Source: Pseudolabrys sp.
GTDB lineage: Bacteria > Pseudomonadota > Alphaproteobacteria > Rhizobiales > Xanthobacteraceae
DNA: 23,917 nt
Assembly (NCBI GenBank): GCA_026125925.1
Contig: JAHCKF010000015.1
Coordinates: forward strand, 1 to 23,917
Direction of reading: 5' to 3'
Shown in pieces: positions 15,150-23,068 of the stretch (the first letter of the stretch is position 1; each line of letters starts with the position of its first letter). The notes under the pieces are model-generated. The model had not been told where the DNA came from and ran no database searches. It worked only from the letters and a program-made list of their open reading frames with translations. Made by a program: the position numbers and the translations under genes.

Positions 15150-15171
15150 ATTATTTGCATACGCAAACAAT
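15150..15171. promoter_or_regulatory. Palindromic operator candidate upstream of the second liv operon
   Basis: ATTATTTGC (15150-15158) and GCAAACAAT (15163-15171) match in inverted orientation at eight of nine positions around ATAC. The inner TTTGCATACGCAAA resembles sites of GntR/FadR-type regulators. The stretch is AT-rich in a GC-rich setting, as promoter regions often are. It lies 218 bases before livH. No regulator gene is in the window. Confidence 0.42.
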
Positions 15172-15388
15172 GGGGGCGAAGCACTGCTTCCTCGTTGCAG
15201 AGACCCGGGCGGGGATGCTATCGATTGAACCAGCAAAAGCGCCATGCTGCCCACCGGCCGGCTGAAAAGCCCGGCCCACTGGCGGCCAAAGACAAAATCG
15301 CTAGAGTTTCGTGGGGAGGAACTGCAGAGCATGCCTGTCGCACCATCATGGCGACGCCGTCAGCGCGCGTATTTCGGCTGAGGGCGCC

Positions 15389-16254
15389 ATGCAATTCGAT
15401 CTCCTGATCAACGCCATCATCGCCGGCCTGATGCTCGGCGCCTTCTACGCCGCGGTCACCGCCGGCATTTCGATTTCGTTCGGCATGCTCGATATCGTCA
15501 ATATCGCGCATCCGGGCTTCATCATTCTCGGCTCCTACATCGCCTATATCGTCAGCACGAATTTCGGCATCGATCCGATCGTCGTCGCCATCCTGGCGCT
15601 GCCGGTGTTCTACGCGCTCGGCACGGGGGTGTATGGAATCTACTTCTCCTTCGAGAAACGCGGACAGGATGCGCTGCGCGGCCTCGCCTTCTTCTTCGGC
15701 CTGCTGTTCGTCACCGAGGTGACGCTGATCCTGGTGTTCGGCGTCGACTACCGCACGGTGGACACGGTCTATGCCGGCGGCAGCCTCAAGCTCGGCATCA
15801 TGGAATTCCCGCTGCGCATGCTGGTGCCGGCGCTGGTGTCGATCGCCATGTTCGCCGCCTGCAGCTCTATATGTCGCGGACCTTCATCGGCCGCGCCATC
15901 ATGGCGGTGTCGCAGGACCCGCAGGCGCTGCGGCTGATGGCGGTCGATCCGACCCGCATCAAGCGCGTCGCCTTTTCGATCTCGATCGCGACCGCGAGCC
16001 TCGCCGGTGCCTTCCTCATCATCATCCAGCCGGTCGTTCCCTCGGTCGGCCGCGATTACATCGGCATCATCTTCGCGATCTGCGTGCTCGGCGGCCTCGG
16101 CAGCCTGCCCGGCACCCTGATCGCCGCGCTGCTGCTCGGAATCATCGAGAGCCTGACGTCGATCTATATCGGTCCGTCCTGGGCTCCCGCGGTGGCGTTC
16201 GGCGTCCTGCTGCTCACGCTGGCCGTACGGCCCTCCGGCCTGCTGGGACGCTGA
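15389..16254 (+). pseudogene. livH: LivH-family permease gene with a one-base deletion (frameshifted)
   Basis: The ATG at 15389, preceded by GAGGG, opens a LivH-like protein with AGLMLGAFYAAVTAGISISFG, then FGMLDIVNIAHPGF. After 157 residues, at the codon ending at 15859, the frame leaves the family and stops at 15937 after 25 unrelated residues. The rest of the permease, starting LQLYMSRTFIGRAIMAV and ending RPSGLLGR, continues in the next frame from 15859 to TGA 16252-16254. Adding one C to the CC at 15858-15859 (GCC-CTG) restores a normal 288-residue LivH. The downstream permease and ATPases are intact, so this is either a recent mutation or a sequencing error in a short C-run. As written, the operon would lack one permease. 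Confidence 0.88.
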
Positions 16255-16256
16255 CC

Positions 16257-17318
16257 ATGCGCACACCCCTCTTCGTTCTCATCTGCGCCGTCGTCGGCCT
16301 CTTGCTTTATCTCGTCTTCGAGATTTTCGGCAACGATTACCTGTTCTTCGCCGGCTACATCGTCCTGCAATACATCGTGCTGGCGACCGCCTGGAACATC
16401 CTCGGCGGCTATTGCGGCTATGTGAATTTCGGCTCGGCCGGCTTCTTCGCGCTCGGCGCCTATACCGGCGTGTTCCTCTATACCGTCGGCCAGGGCGTCG
16501 ACGATTTCGGCACCGAAGGTTTCGGCGCGCTGATGCATCTCATCTTCCCGCTGCCGCTTCCGATCGTCATCGTCATCGGCGGCATTGTCGCCGGCGTCGT
16601 CGGCCTCGGCACCGGCTACCTGACGCTGCGGCTGCGCGGCGTGTTCTTCGCGATCGCCACACTGGCGCTCGCCGTCGTGCTGGAGACGCTGGTCATCAAC
16701 TGGTCCTATGTCGGCGGCTCGCGCGGCGCTTACATCATTCCGCCGAGCGAGGTGCCGATCTTCGGGCCTTACGTGCAGATGCTGTTCGCGCTGATGATCG
16801 TGCTCGTTATCGTCGCGCTGACGTCGGCGCGGCTGATCGAGCGTTCGCGGCTCGGCTACGGCTTCGCCACCATCCGCGACGACGAGCTGGCGGCCGAAGC
16901 CTGCGGCGTGCCGACGCTGAAGCTCAAGCTGATCGCGACCACGATTTCCGGCGCGCTGATGGGCATGGCCGGGGCGCCGTTCCCGTTCTATATCGGCTAT
17001 GTCGAACCGGCCTCCGCCTTCAATCTGTCCTATGCGGTCAATGCCATCGCGATGCCGATGATCGGCGGCACCACGAGCTGGATCGGCCCGCTGGTCGGCG
17101 CCGTGCTGCTCGGCACCCTGCAACAGGTCGCGACGGTGACGATCTCCTCGGCGGTCAACCTGCTGATCGTCGGCCTGCTGCTGATCGGCTTCGTCATCGT
17201 GGCGCCGAACGGCATCGTCGGCCTCGTTCAGGGCTGGTGGCGCAAGCGCTCCGCCAACGCTGCCACGAAGCCTTCCGCCCAGCCCTCCACCACCACGTCC
17301 GGGGAGGCCAAGCCATGA
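16257..17318 (+). CDS. livM: Branched-chain-type ABC transporter permease, LivM family (second system)
   Basis: A 353-residue membrane protein with about ten hydrophobic segments. ATAWNILGGYCGYVNFGSAG (about residues 43-62) is the LivM hallmark and RDDELAAEACGVPTLKLKL the coupling loop. A short polar tail rich in Ser, Thr, Ala and Lys (about 330-353) is cytosolic and extends beyond the family core. The ATG at 16257 is two bases after the livH stop, and its own stop overlaps the livG start as ATGA, so the operon is tightly coupled. Sequence differs from LivM of the first operon, so this is a paralogous system, not a recent copy. Confidence 0.92.
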   Translation: MRTPLFVLICAVVGLLLYLVFEIFGNDYLFFAGYIVLQYIVLATAWNILGGYCGYVNFGSAGFFALGAYTGVFLYTVGQGVDDFGTEGFGALMHLIFPLPLPIVIVIGGIVAGVVGLGTGYLTLRLRGVFFAIATLALAVVLETLVINWSYVGGSRGAYIIPPSEVPIFGPYVQMLFALMIVLVIVALTSARLIERSRLGYGFATIRDDELAAEACGVPTLKLKLIATTISGALMGMAGAPFPFYIGYVEPASAFNLSYAVNAIAMPMIGGTTSWIGPLVGAVLLGTLQQVATVTISSAVNLLIVGLLLIGFVIVAPNGIVGLVQGWWRKRSANAATKPSAQPSTTTSGEAKP

Positions 17319-18088
17319 GCGACGTCATGAGCGGGGCCGCGACCCAGGCTGCGAGCGGCCCGATCCTCCAGATCTCCGGCGTCGGCAAGCGTTTCGGCGG
17401 CTTCGTCGCGCTCGACGGCGTCAATATCGACGTCGCCCGCGGCGAGCGTGTCGGCCTGATCGGGCCGAACGGCTCCGGCAAGAGCACCCTCGTCAACTGC
17501 ATCTGCGGCACGCTGCAGAACGAAACCGGCACCGTCACCTTCGATGGCCGGGCGATGAACGGCCTCGTCGCCCACCAGCGCACCCGCCTCGGCCTCGCCC
17601 GCAGCTTCCAGCTTCCCCGCCCGTTCACCAGCATGAGCGTCGCCGACAATATCCGCGTCCCGCTGATGTACACGGTGGCGACGCGCAGCGGCCATCACCT
17701 GTCGCACGCTGAGTTGAGCGACCACTGCCAAGAGCTGCTGAAGCTGGTGTCGCTCGAAGCCAAGGGCAGCCACCGCGTGCAGGACCTGACCCAGGTCGAG
17801 CAGCGCAAGCTGGAACTCGCCCGCGCGGTCGCCGCCGAGCCGAAGCTGCTGATCGCCGACGAATCGATGGCCGGCCTGTCGCATTCGGAGGTCGAGGATA
17901 TCGTCTCGCTGCTGCTGCGGCTCAACGAGCGCGGCATCACCATCATCATGATCGAGCACATCATGCGCGCCGTGATGAAGTTCTCGCAGCGCCTCGTCGT
18001 GCTGGTATCCGGCAAGAAGATCGCCGACGGCGAGCCCGAGGCGGTCGTCCAGGACCCCGAAGTTGTGAGGGCGTATCTTGGCCAATAG
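17315..18088 (+). CDS. livG: Branched-chain-type ABC transporter ATPase, LivG family (second system)
   Basis: A 257-residue ATPase with Walker A GPNGSGKST (50-58), Q-loop Gln99, Walker B LLIADES with Asp182 and Glu183, and switch region MIEHIMRAV. The ABC signature, normally LSGGQ, reads LTQVEQ at 158-163, a marked departure from consensus. LivG proteins tolerate variation here, because the partner LivF supplies a canonical signature. The ATG at 17315 overlaps the livM stop (ATGA) and has GGGGAGG (17301-17307) upstream. It overlaps livF by 11 bases at its end. Confidence 0.91.
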   Translation: MSDVMSGAATQAASGPILQISGVGKRFGGFVALDGVNIDVARGERVGLIGPNGSGKSTLVNCICGTLQNETGTVTFDGRAMNGLVAHQRTRLGLARSFQLPRPFTSMSVADNIRVPLMYTVATRSGHHLSHAELSDHCQELLKLVSLEAKGSHRVQDLTQVEQRKLELARAVAAEPKLLIADESMAGLSHSEVEDIVSLLLRLNERGITIIMIEHIMRAVMKFSQRLVVLVSGKKIADGEPEAVVQDPEVVRAYLGQ

Positions 18089-18812
18089 CAGTCTCAGATT
18101 GGAAGGCGTCCACGCCGCCTACGGCTCGGTGCGGGTCATCCACGACGTCTCGGTCCGCGTCGACTCGGGCGAGACCGTCGCCCTGCTCGGCACCAACGGC
18201 AACGGCAAGTCGACGCTCATCAAGTGCATCATGGGCATCGTGCCGCCGGCGGAAGGCCGCATCGTCGCCGAGATCGACGGCGTCGAGCACAATCTCGTCG
18301 GCATGACGACCGAGCAAATCGTCGATCTCGGCATCGCGCTGGTGCCGGAGGGCCGCCGCCTGTTCCCGCGCCAGACGGTCGAGGAAAATCTCTTCCTCGG
18401 CGCCTCGCGCGCCAAGGCGCGCGCCAACATCAAGCAGAACCTCGACTTCTGCTTCGAGACCTTCCCGCGGCTCGCCGAGCGGCGCAGCCAGCTTGCCGGC
18501 TCGATGTCGGGCGGCGAGCAGCAGATGCTGGCGCTCGCTCGCGCGCTGATGCTCAGCCCGCGCATCCTGCTGATCGACGAGCCTTCGGTCGGGCTTGCGC
18601 CGGTGCTGGTCTCGCGCACCATCGACGCGATCAAGCAGCTCAAGGACCACTACAATCTCACGGTCCTGATGGCCGAGCAGAACTTCACCCAGGCGCTGCG
18701 CATCGCCGACCGCGGCTATGTCATCGTCCACGGCCATATCGAGTTCGAGGGCCGCTCGGCCGAGGAACTCAACAACAACGACCTGATCCGGAAGTTCTAT
18801 CTGGGACTGTAG
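18078..18812 (+). CDS. livF: Branched-chain-type ABC transporter ATPase, LivF family (second system)
   Basis: A 244-residue ATPase with Walker A GTNGNGKS (38-45), signature MSGGEQ (143-148) and Walker B RILLIDEPS with Asp167 and Glu168. LVPEGRRLFPRQTVEENL (88-105) is the LivF hallmark. The start is TTG at 18078: there is no in-frame ATG nearby, GTGAGG (18065-18070) lies 7 bases upstream, and the resulting N-terminus fits the family. The start overlaps the end of livG by 11 bases, so its level is tied to livG translation. It is the last gene of the second operon and is followed by a terminator. Confidence 0.91.
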   Translation: MANSSLRLEGVHAAYGSVRVIHDVSVRVDSGETVALLGTNGNGKSTLIKCIMGIVPPAEGRIVAEIDGVEHNLVGMTTEQIVDLGIALVPEGRRLFPRQTVEENLFLGASRAKARANIKQNLDFCFETFPRLAERRSQLAGSMSGGEQQMLALARALMLSPRILLIDEPSVGLAPVLVSRTIDAIKQLKDHYNLTVLMAEQNFTQALRIADRGYVIVHGHIEFEGRSAEELNNNDLIRKFYLGL

Positions 18813-18867
18813 CGCGCATCCGTCGCTGCATCCGGCGCCTTCGCCGCGCCGCCTTCCGCCAAACGAA

Positions 18868-18893
18868 ACGGCGCGGGATGTCTCCCGCGCCGT
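18868..18893. terminator. Two-way terminator between livF and the convergent binding protein
   Basis: ACGGCGCGGGA (18868-18878) pairs perfectly with TCCCGCGCCGT (18883-18893) around TGTC. It lies between the convergent stops at 18812 and 18921. On the minus strand it is followed by TTCGTTT, on the plus strand by CCGTCATTC, so it should end the minus-strand transcript best. Confidence 0.68.
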
Positions 18894-18920
18894 CCGTCAT
18901 TCAACTTTCTGCGAAGCCGC

Positions 18921-20195
18921 TTATTTCAGCGCCTTTTCGTAAGGGTAGATCACGTCGCCGGTCTTGAGGCTCGGCGGCCAGATCACGTTCTGGTAGCTCA
19001 TGCCGCGCCAGGTCTCGAGATCGGCCTTGTCGGTGATGTCGTGATACTGCACGGCCATCATCCGGCTCTCGGCCCATTCGCCCTTCTTGCCGAACTTGAT
19101 CGAGCCCATCACGGTCTTGAAGGTGCCCTTGCGCAGCGCATCGGCGACCTTGTTGTCGTCGATGCTCTTGGCCGCCTTGATGGCGTCGCCGAGAACCTGC
19201 AGCTGCACGTAACCCCAGCCGCCGAGATAATAGCCGAGCGGATCGACGCCTTCGGCCTTGGCGCGCGCCTGGTACTCCTTGAAGAAGGCTTCGGTGCCGT
19301 CATACATCTGCTTCTTGTCCGGCACCCAGGTCTCGTAGTTGACGATGCCGTTGAGCTTGCCCTTCAGCTTGTCCTTGAAGACGGTGGCCTGCAGACCGAC
19401 CAGCGCGCCGCCGAACATCTTCGGCTTGAGGCCGGCTTCGGCCGCGGCCTGCACGATGCCGACCGAGTCGAGCGGATAGGCGCAGACCGCCACGAGGTCG
19501 GCGTTGGCCGCCTTCAGCGCCTGCACGATCGGCGCGAAGTCGGTGGTCTTCGGCGGCGGCGGATAGGCCTTGTCGTAGACGACCTTGAAGCCGTACTTCT
19601 TGGCGTTGGCGCGGGCGCCGTCGCAGGCGTTCTGCGAGAACTCGGCGTCGGCGTAAGCGAGCGACACGGTCTGCGGCTTCGGCTTCTGCGCGGCGGCGGC
19701 CGCGAAGAACCCTTCGGTGAACGAGCCCTTGGTGTCCTGGCCGGTCGGGATGATCGCGAAGTATTTCGGATACTTGAACTTCTCGTTCACATCGAGGCCG
19801 AACAGGCCGATGAAGGTCTTGCCCTTGCGGATCACGATCGGCATCGCCGGAGCGATCTGGTTGGTGGCATAACCGCTGACGACCAGGTCGACTTTGTCGA
19901 TGTCGAGCAGCTTGGTGTAGATGCCCGGCACTTCGGCCGCCGAGCTCTTGTCGTCGTAATAGACGAGCTTCACCGGACGGCCGAGCAGGCCACCCTCCTT
20001 GTTGATCTTGTCTTCCCAGACTTTCATGCCGAGCAATGCCTGCTTGCCGTTCGGCGACAGGAAGCCGGTCAGCGACTGGGAGAAGCCGATCTTGATCGGC
20101 TCCTTGCCCTGCGCGTTCGCCGCGCCTGCGGCCATCGCCACGCCTGCCGCAACGGCAAGCCCGGCGACAGCACCGGATTTCAGGAAACGAAGCAT
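18921..20195 (-). CDS. ABC transporter substrate-binding protein, LivK-like (second system)
   Basis: A 424-residue periplasmic binding protein of the type-I amino-acid/organic-acid family. Residues 1-28 form a Sec signal peptide with cleavage predicted after ANA (26-28). The mature start has IKIGFSQSLTGFLSPNG, the first strand and ligand loop, and YYDDKSSAAEV the second. It differs clearly from the binding protein at 9254-10516. The ATG at 20195 has a strong GGGAGG site. It is encoded on the strand opposite the second LivHMGF operon, which lacks its own binding protein, so it is the likely partner, though this is inference from position. The DUF1330 gene lies 88 bases upstream on the same strand. 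Confidence 0.9.
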   Translation of the reverse strand: MLRFLKSGAVAGLAVAAGVAMAAGAANAQGKEPIKIGFSQSLTGFLSPNGKQALLGMKVWEDKINKEGGLLGRPVKLVYYDDKSSAAEVPGIYTKLLDIDKVDLVVSGYATNQIAPAMPIVIRKGKTFIGLFGLDVNEKFKYPKYFAIIPTGQDTKGSFTEGFFAAAAAQKPKPQTVSLAYADAEFSQNACDGARANAKKYGFKVVYDKAYPPPPKTTDFAPIVQALKAANADLVAVCAYPLDSVGIVQAAAEAGLKPKMFGGALVGLQATVFKDKLKGKLNGIVNYETWVPDKKQMYDGTEAFFKEYQARAKAEGVDPLGYYLGGWGYVQLQVLGDAIKAAKSIDDNKVADALRKGTFKTVMGSIKFGKKGEWAESRMMAVQYHDITDKADLETWRGMSYQNVIWPPSLKTGDVIYPYEKALK

Positions 20196-20283
20196 TACGA
20201 TCCTCCCTTTTTGCTCTCGTTTTGCGGTATCCTATGCGAACTCGACACGCAGAGGCTAGAGGCCCCGCCTGCCTTTGCCCCCG

Positions 20284-20574
20284 TCAGACGCCCTCGACCA
20301 TGATGGTCTCGACCTCGCCCGCCCCGCTCCGACGGAACGCCGCGGCGCGTTCATATTCAGGCGAGGTAAAGCAAGCCACGCCCTGCTCGAAGGTCGGGAA
20401 TTCGAGCACCACGAAACGGTGAAACTTGTCCGGCCCCTCCATGATCTGAAACTTGCCCCCACGGGCCAGCACCTTGCCGCCGAACTTGGCCAGGATACCG
20501 GGAACGAGGTCGGTGTACTTCTTGTATTCGACCGGATCGTTGATTTTCGAGCGCGCGACCCAATACGCAGGCAT
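20284..20574 (-). CDS. DUF1330-family small protein
   Basis: A 96-residue protein matching the DUF1330 family (dimeric alpha-beta-barrel fold). The start PAYWVARSKINDPVEYKKY, the middle RFVVLEFPTFEQG and the SPEYERAAAFR segment are typical. The biochemical role of the family is not known; fold relatives include small oxygenases and isomerases acting on aromatic or ring-cleavage products. The ATG at 20574 has AGGAGG about 8 bases upstream. It precedes the second binding-protein gene on the same strand and is divergent from the cyclase-family gene. Confidence 0.88.
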   Translation of the reverse strand: MPAYWVARSKINDPVEYKKYTDLVPGILAKFGGKVLARGGKFQIMEGPDKFHRFVVLEFPTFEQGVACFTSPEYERAAAFRRSGAGEVETIMVEGV

Positions 20575-20698
20575 GCGGGTAACCTCCTAGACACGTCAGT
20601 TGCTGTCACTCAGATTAGCGGCGGTCGGCCCACCGGAGTGGGACGCGATCACGCTTCATCGCACTATAGCGGCGACAACCGGGAAGGAACATGCAGTC

Positions 20699-21475
20699 AT
20701 GGCGCGTCAACTGATCGACATCTCGATCCCGCTCGAAAACGATGTCGCGGCCGACCCGCCGGGCTACGGCCCGCAGATCGAGTATCTCGATCACGAGCAG
20801 ACCGCGGCGGATGTTCTGAAATTCTTTCCCGGGCTGAAGAAGGAGGATCTGCCGGACGGCGAAGGCTGGGGCTTCGAATGGGTGCGGCTGTCCACGCACT
20901 GCACCACGCATCTCGATGCGCCCTATCACTTCGCCTCGACCATGGACGGCGGCAAGCGCGCCGCCACCATCGACGAGATTCCGCTCGACTGGTGCCTGCA
21001 GCCCGGCGTGAAGCTCGACTTCCGCCGTTTCCCCGACGGCTACGTCGTGACCGCCGCCGATGTCGAAGCGGAATTGAAACGCATCGGCCACACGCTTTCG
21101 CCGCTTGAAATTGTGTTGGTCAACACATCGGCCGGCACCGCCTATGGCCAGCCCGACTATGTCTCGCGCGGCTGCGGCATGGGACGCGAGGCGACGCTTT
21201 ATCTGCTGGAGCGCGGCGTGCGCGTCACCGGCATCGACGGCTGGAGCTGGGACGCGCCCTTCGTTCACACCAAGGAGCGCTGGCTGAAGACGCACGATCC
21301 GAAGATCATCTGGGAAGGTCATCGCGCCGGCCGCGACATCGGCTATTGCCACATCGAGAAACTCCACAATCTCGAAGTGCTGCCGGCGCACGGTTTCATG
21401 GTGAGCTGCTTCCCGGTCAAAGTCCGCGGCGGCTCGGCCGGATGGACGCGCGCGGTGGCGATCGTCGACGCATGA
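20699..21475 (+). CDS. Cyclase-family metal-dependent hydrolase (kynurenine-formamidase-like)
   Basis: A 258-residue protein of the cyclase family PF04199, which includes bacterial kynurenine formamidase and isatin hydrolase; these cleave amide or lactam bonds with Zn or Mn. The metal motif normally HxGTHxDxPxH reads H67-CTT-H71-L-D73-AP-Y-H77, keeping all ligands but with Thr in place of Gly. DISIPL near the start and [10 protein letters not shown] downstream are further family marks. The ATG at 20699 is chosen because AAGGA lies about 10 bases upstream and the family starts right there; a nearby ATG at 20691 is out of frame. It is divergent from the DUF1330 gene, and a TctC-type transporter follows after 106 bases, so it may act on an imported acid or amide. 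Confidence 0.88.
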   Translation: MARQLIDISIPLENDVAADPPGYGPQIEYLDHEQTAADVLKFFPGLKKEDLPDGEGWGFEWVRLSTHCTTHLDAPYHFASTMDGGKRAATIDEIPLDWCLQPGVKLDFRRFPDGYVVTAADVEAELKRIGHTLSPLEIVLVNTSAGTAYGQPDYVSRGCGMGREATLYLLERGVRVTGIDGWSWDAPFVHTKERWLKTHDPKIIWEGHRAGRDIGYCHIEKLHNLEVLPAHGFMVSCFPVKVRGGSAGWTRAVAIVDA

Positions 21476-21487
21476 GGGCTTTATGGC

Positions 21488-21551
21488 TTGTGGCTGCCCA
21501 CAACCGACGATAGCATTCGCCCAAAGATGAAGAAGCCGGCGTGCTGCCGGC
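21488..21551. promoter_or_regulatory. Two short inverted repeats before tctC
   Basis: TTGTGG (21488-21493) and CCACAA (21498-21503) pair around CTGC, and GCCGGC (21535-21540) recurs at 21546-21551 around GTGCT. They lie in the 106-base gap between the cyclase stop and tctC. They may be operator or leader structures; arms are only 6 bp. Confidence 0.25.
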
Positions 21552-21581
21552 CACAACGTAAAAAAATAAGGGGAGGATCTC

Positions 21582-22559
21582 GTGGACCGACGCCACTTCG
21601 TCGCCGGTACCGCTGCGGCTGCCGCAGCGCTTGCCGTTCGCCCTGGCTTCGCGCAGGGCGCCTATCCAACGCATGCCGTCACGCTCGTCAATCCGTTCCC
21701 GCCGGGCGGCGCCGCCGACAAGGTGGGCCAGCCGCTGAAGGCGGTGCTCGAGCCCGTTCTCAAGCAGCCGGTGATCATCGAGACCAAGTCCGGCGCCGCC
21801 GGCGCGGTCGGCGCGCAATACGCGGCCTCCGCGAAGCCCGACGGCTACACGCTGCTCTTGCACATCACCTCGATCTCCGGCTTCGCCGAAGTCGACAAGC
21901 TGTTCGGCCGCACGCCGAAATTCACCACCGCCGACTTCATCCCGATCGCGCGTTACGTCGCCGACCCGTGCGCGCTGCTGGTCAACGACCAGACGCCCTA
22001 CAAGACGCTCAAGGACTTCGTCGACGACGCCAAGAAGCGGCCGGATGAGATCGTGTTCTCGTCGTCGGGCCTCTACGGCGCGCTGCACATCCCGATGGCG
22101 CAGTTCATGCAGAAGGCGGACATCAAGATGCGCCATCTGCCGACGCGCGGCGGCGGCCCGGCCCTGACCGCCTTCCTCGGCAACAATGCGCAGTGCCTGG
22201 TGTCCTCGATCTCCGCGGCGATGACGCAGATCAAGGCCGGCAAGGCGAAGCCGCTCGCCATGTTCGGCGGCAAGCGCTCCAAGGCGCTGCCCGACGTCCC
22301 GACCATGAAGGAGCTCGGCTACGACCTCGAATATTATCTCTGGGTCGGCCTGTTCGCGCCGAAGGGCACGCCGGACAACGTCATCAAGGTGATGCGCGAG
22401 GCCTCCGACAAGGCCGCGCATACCGAGGCGTTCAAGACCGCGATGAAGAATCTGGGCCAGGAACTCGACTACATGGACCAGCCCGAATTCGCCAAGTTCT
22501 GGGCGAGCGACGCCGCCAAGATCGAGGCGGCGGTCCGCTCGATCGGCAAGCAGAGCTGA
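21582..22559 (+). CDS. tctC: Tripartite tricarboxylate transporter substrate-binding protein, TctC/Bug family
   Basis: A 325-residue periplasmic binding protein, normal for the Bug/TctC family, which captures carboxylates and other small acids or amides for the TctAB membrane complex. The start DRRHFVAG followed by an alanine-rich stretch is a Tat-like signal with Arg3-Arg4 and probable cleavage after GFA at 22-24. NPFPPGGAADKVGQPL (about 37-52) is the family's first ligand loop, and GAAGAVGAQYAA the second region. The usual aspartate contact of some Bug proteins was not checked. The start is GTG at 21582 with GGGGAGG (21570-21576) upstream. A strong stem-loop follows, then tctB and tctA. Confidence 0.91.
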   Translation: MDRRHFVAGTAAAAAALAVRPGFAQGAYPTHAVTLVNPFPPGGAADKVGQPLKAVLEPVLKQPVIIETKSGAAGAVGAQYAASAKPDGYTLLLHITSISGFAEVDKLFGRTPKFTTADFIPIARYVADPCALLVNDQTPYKTLKDFVDDAKKRPDEIVFSSSGLYGALHIPMAQFMQKADIKMRHLPTRGGGPALTAFLGNNAQCLVSSISAAMTQIKAGKAKPLAMFGGKRSKALPDVPTMKELGYDLEYYLWVGLFAPKGTPDNVIKVMREASDKAAHTEAFKTAMKNLGQELDYMDQPEFAKFWASDAAKIEAAVRSIGKQS

Positions 22560-22573
22560 TCGCTGCGTCGCGT

Positions 22574-22597
22574 CTCCCCGCGCGCCGGCGCGGGGAG
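22574..22597 (+). terminator. Intercistronic stem-loop after tctC
   Basis: CTCCCCGCG (22574-22582) pairs perfectly with CGCGGGGAG (22589-22597); one more C-G pair can form, leaving a GCCG loop. It lies 15 bases after the tctC stop and 19 before tctB, without a T-run. As after the first liv binding protein, it probably protects or terminates mRNA so the binding protein is made in excess. Confidence 0.55.
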
Positions 22598-22615
22598 CCC
22601 TTTCCCGCCGGAACG

Positions 22616-23068
22616 ATGCCCATGAAACTCTATGCGGATCACGTGGCGGGAGGCTTTTTCGTGGTGCTAGGCGCGGCCGTGATCGCGCTGAGCGGCGACC
22701 TGCCGTTCGGGCAGATGTCGATGCCCGGCGCCGGCTTCATGCCGATCCTGATCGCCGTGCTGCTGATCGTGTTCGGCGCCGCGCTCGTGCTGCGCGCCCG
22801 CGAAAACCGGCCGTTCTCCGACATAGGCTGGGACGACGGCCGCCACGCCGCGCAGGTGCTGGCGATCACGGTCGTCGCCGTCGCGCTCTACGCCGCGCTC
22901 GGCTTCGTCATCACCATGACGGCGATGATGGCGTTCATCCTGATCGTCATCGAACGCCGTAACGTCCTGCGCGCCGCCGCCTACAGCGTGGTGGTCGTGG
23001 TCACGACCTATGTGGTGTTCGTCCACCTGCTGCAGTCGCCGCTGCCCGACGGCCTGCTCGGATACTAG
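22616..23068 (+). CDS. tctB: Tripartite tricarboxylate transporter small membrane subunit, TctB family
   Basis: A 150-residue membrane protein with four hydrophobic segments (about residues 10-28, 40-58, 80-105 and 118-138), the layout of TctB. MPGAGFMPILIAVLLIVFG (37-55) is typical of the family. It forms the membrane complex with TctA. The ATG at 22616 is used; a second in-frame ATG at 22622 is equally possible, and the ribosome site is weak. A RIME-like palindrome fills the gap to tctA. Confidence 0.87.
   Translation: MPMKLYADHVAGGFFVVLGAAVIALSGDLPFGQMSMPGAGFMPILIAVLLIVFGAALVLRARENRPFSDIGWDDGRHAAQVLAITVVAVALYAALGFVITMTAMMAFILIVIERRNVLRAAAYSVVVVVTTYVVFVHLLQSPLPDGLLGY

Larger units (their letters stand above)
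15057..15388. other. Intergenic region before the second liv operon
   Basis: This 332-base gap holds no convincing gene. It contains the cupin terminator at 15090-15120, the palindrome at 15150-15171, and a further stem-loop with a one-base bulge, GGCCGGCT (15256-15263) with AGCCCGGCC (15268-15276) around a GAAA loop. The last 110 bases look like an untranslated leader ending in GAGGG before the livH ATG. No clear -35/-10 pair was found by eye. Confidence 0.6.

Noticed and set aside
15311..15388. Upstream extension of the second livH to 15311
   Set aside because: The extra residues are His/Arg/Ser-rich and unlike a LivH N-terminus; GAGGG sits properly before the ATG at 15389.
15851..15871. 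Programmed -1 frameshifting to join the two halves of livH
   Set aside because: No slippery heptamer or downstream pseudoknot is seen at the junction, and LivH is not known to use frameshifting. A lost C in a short C-run explains it better.
19041..20303. A 420-codon plus-strand frame opposite the second binding protein
   Set aside because: Antisense shadow of a gene with signal peptide, strong ribosome site and family motifs.
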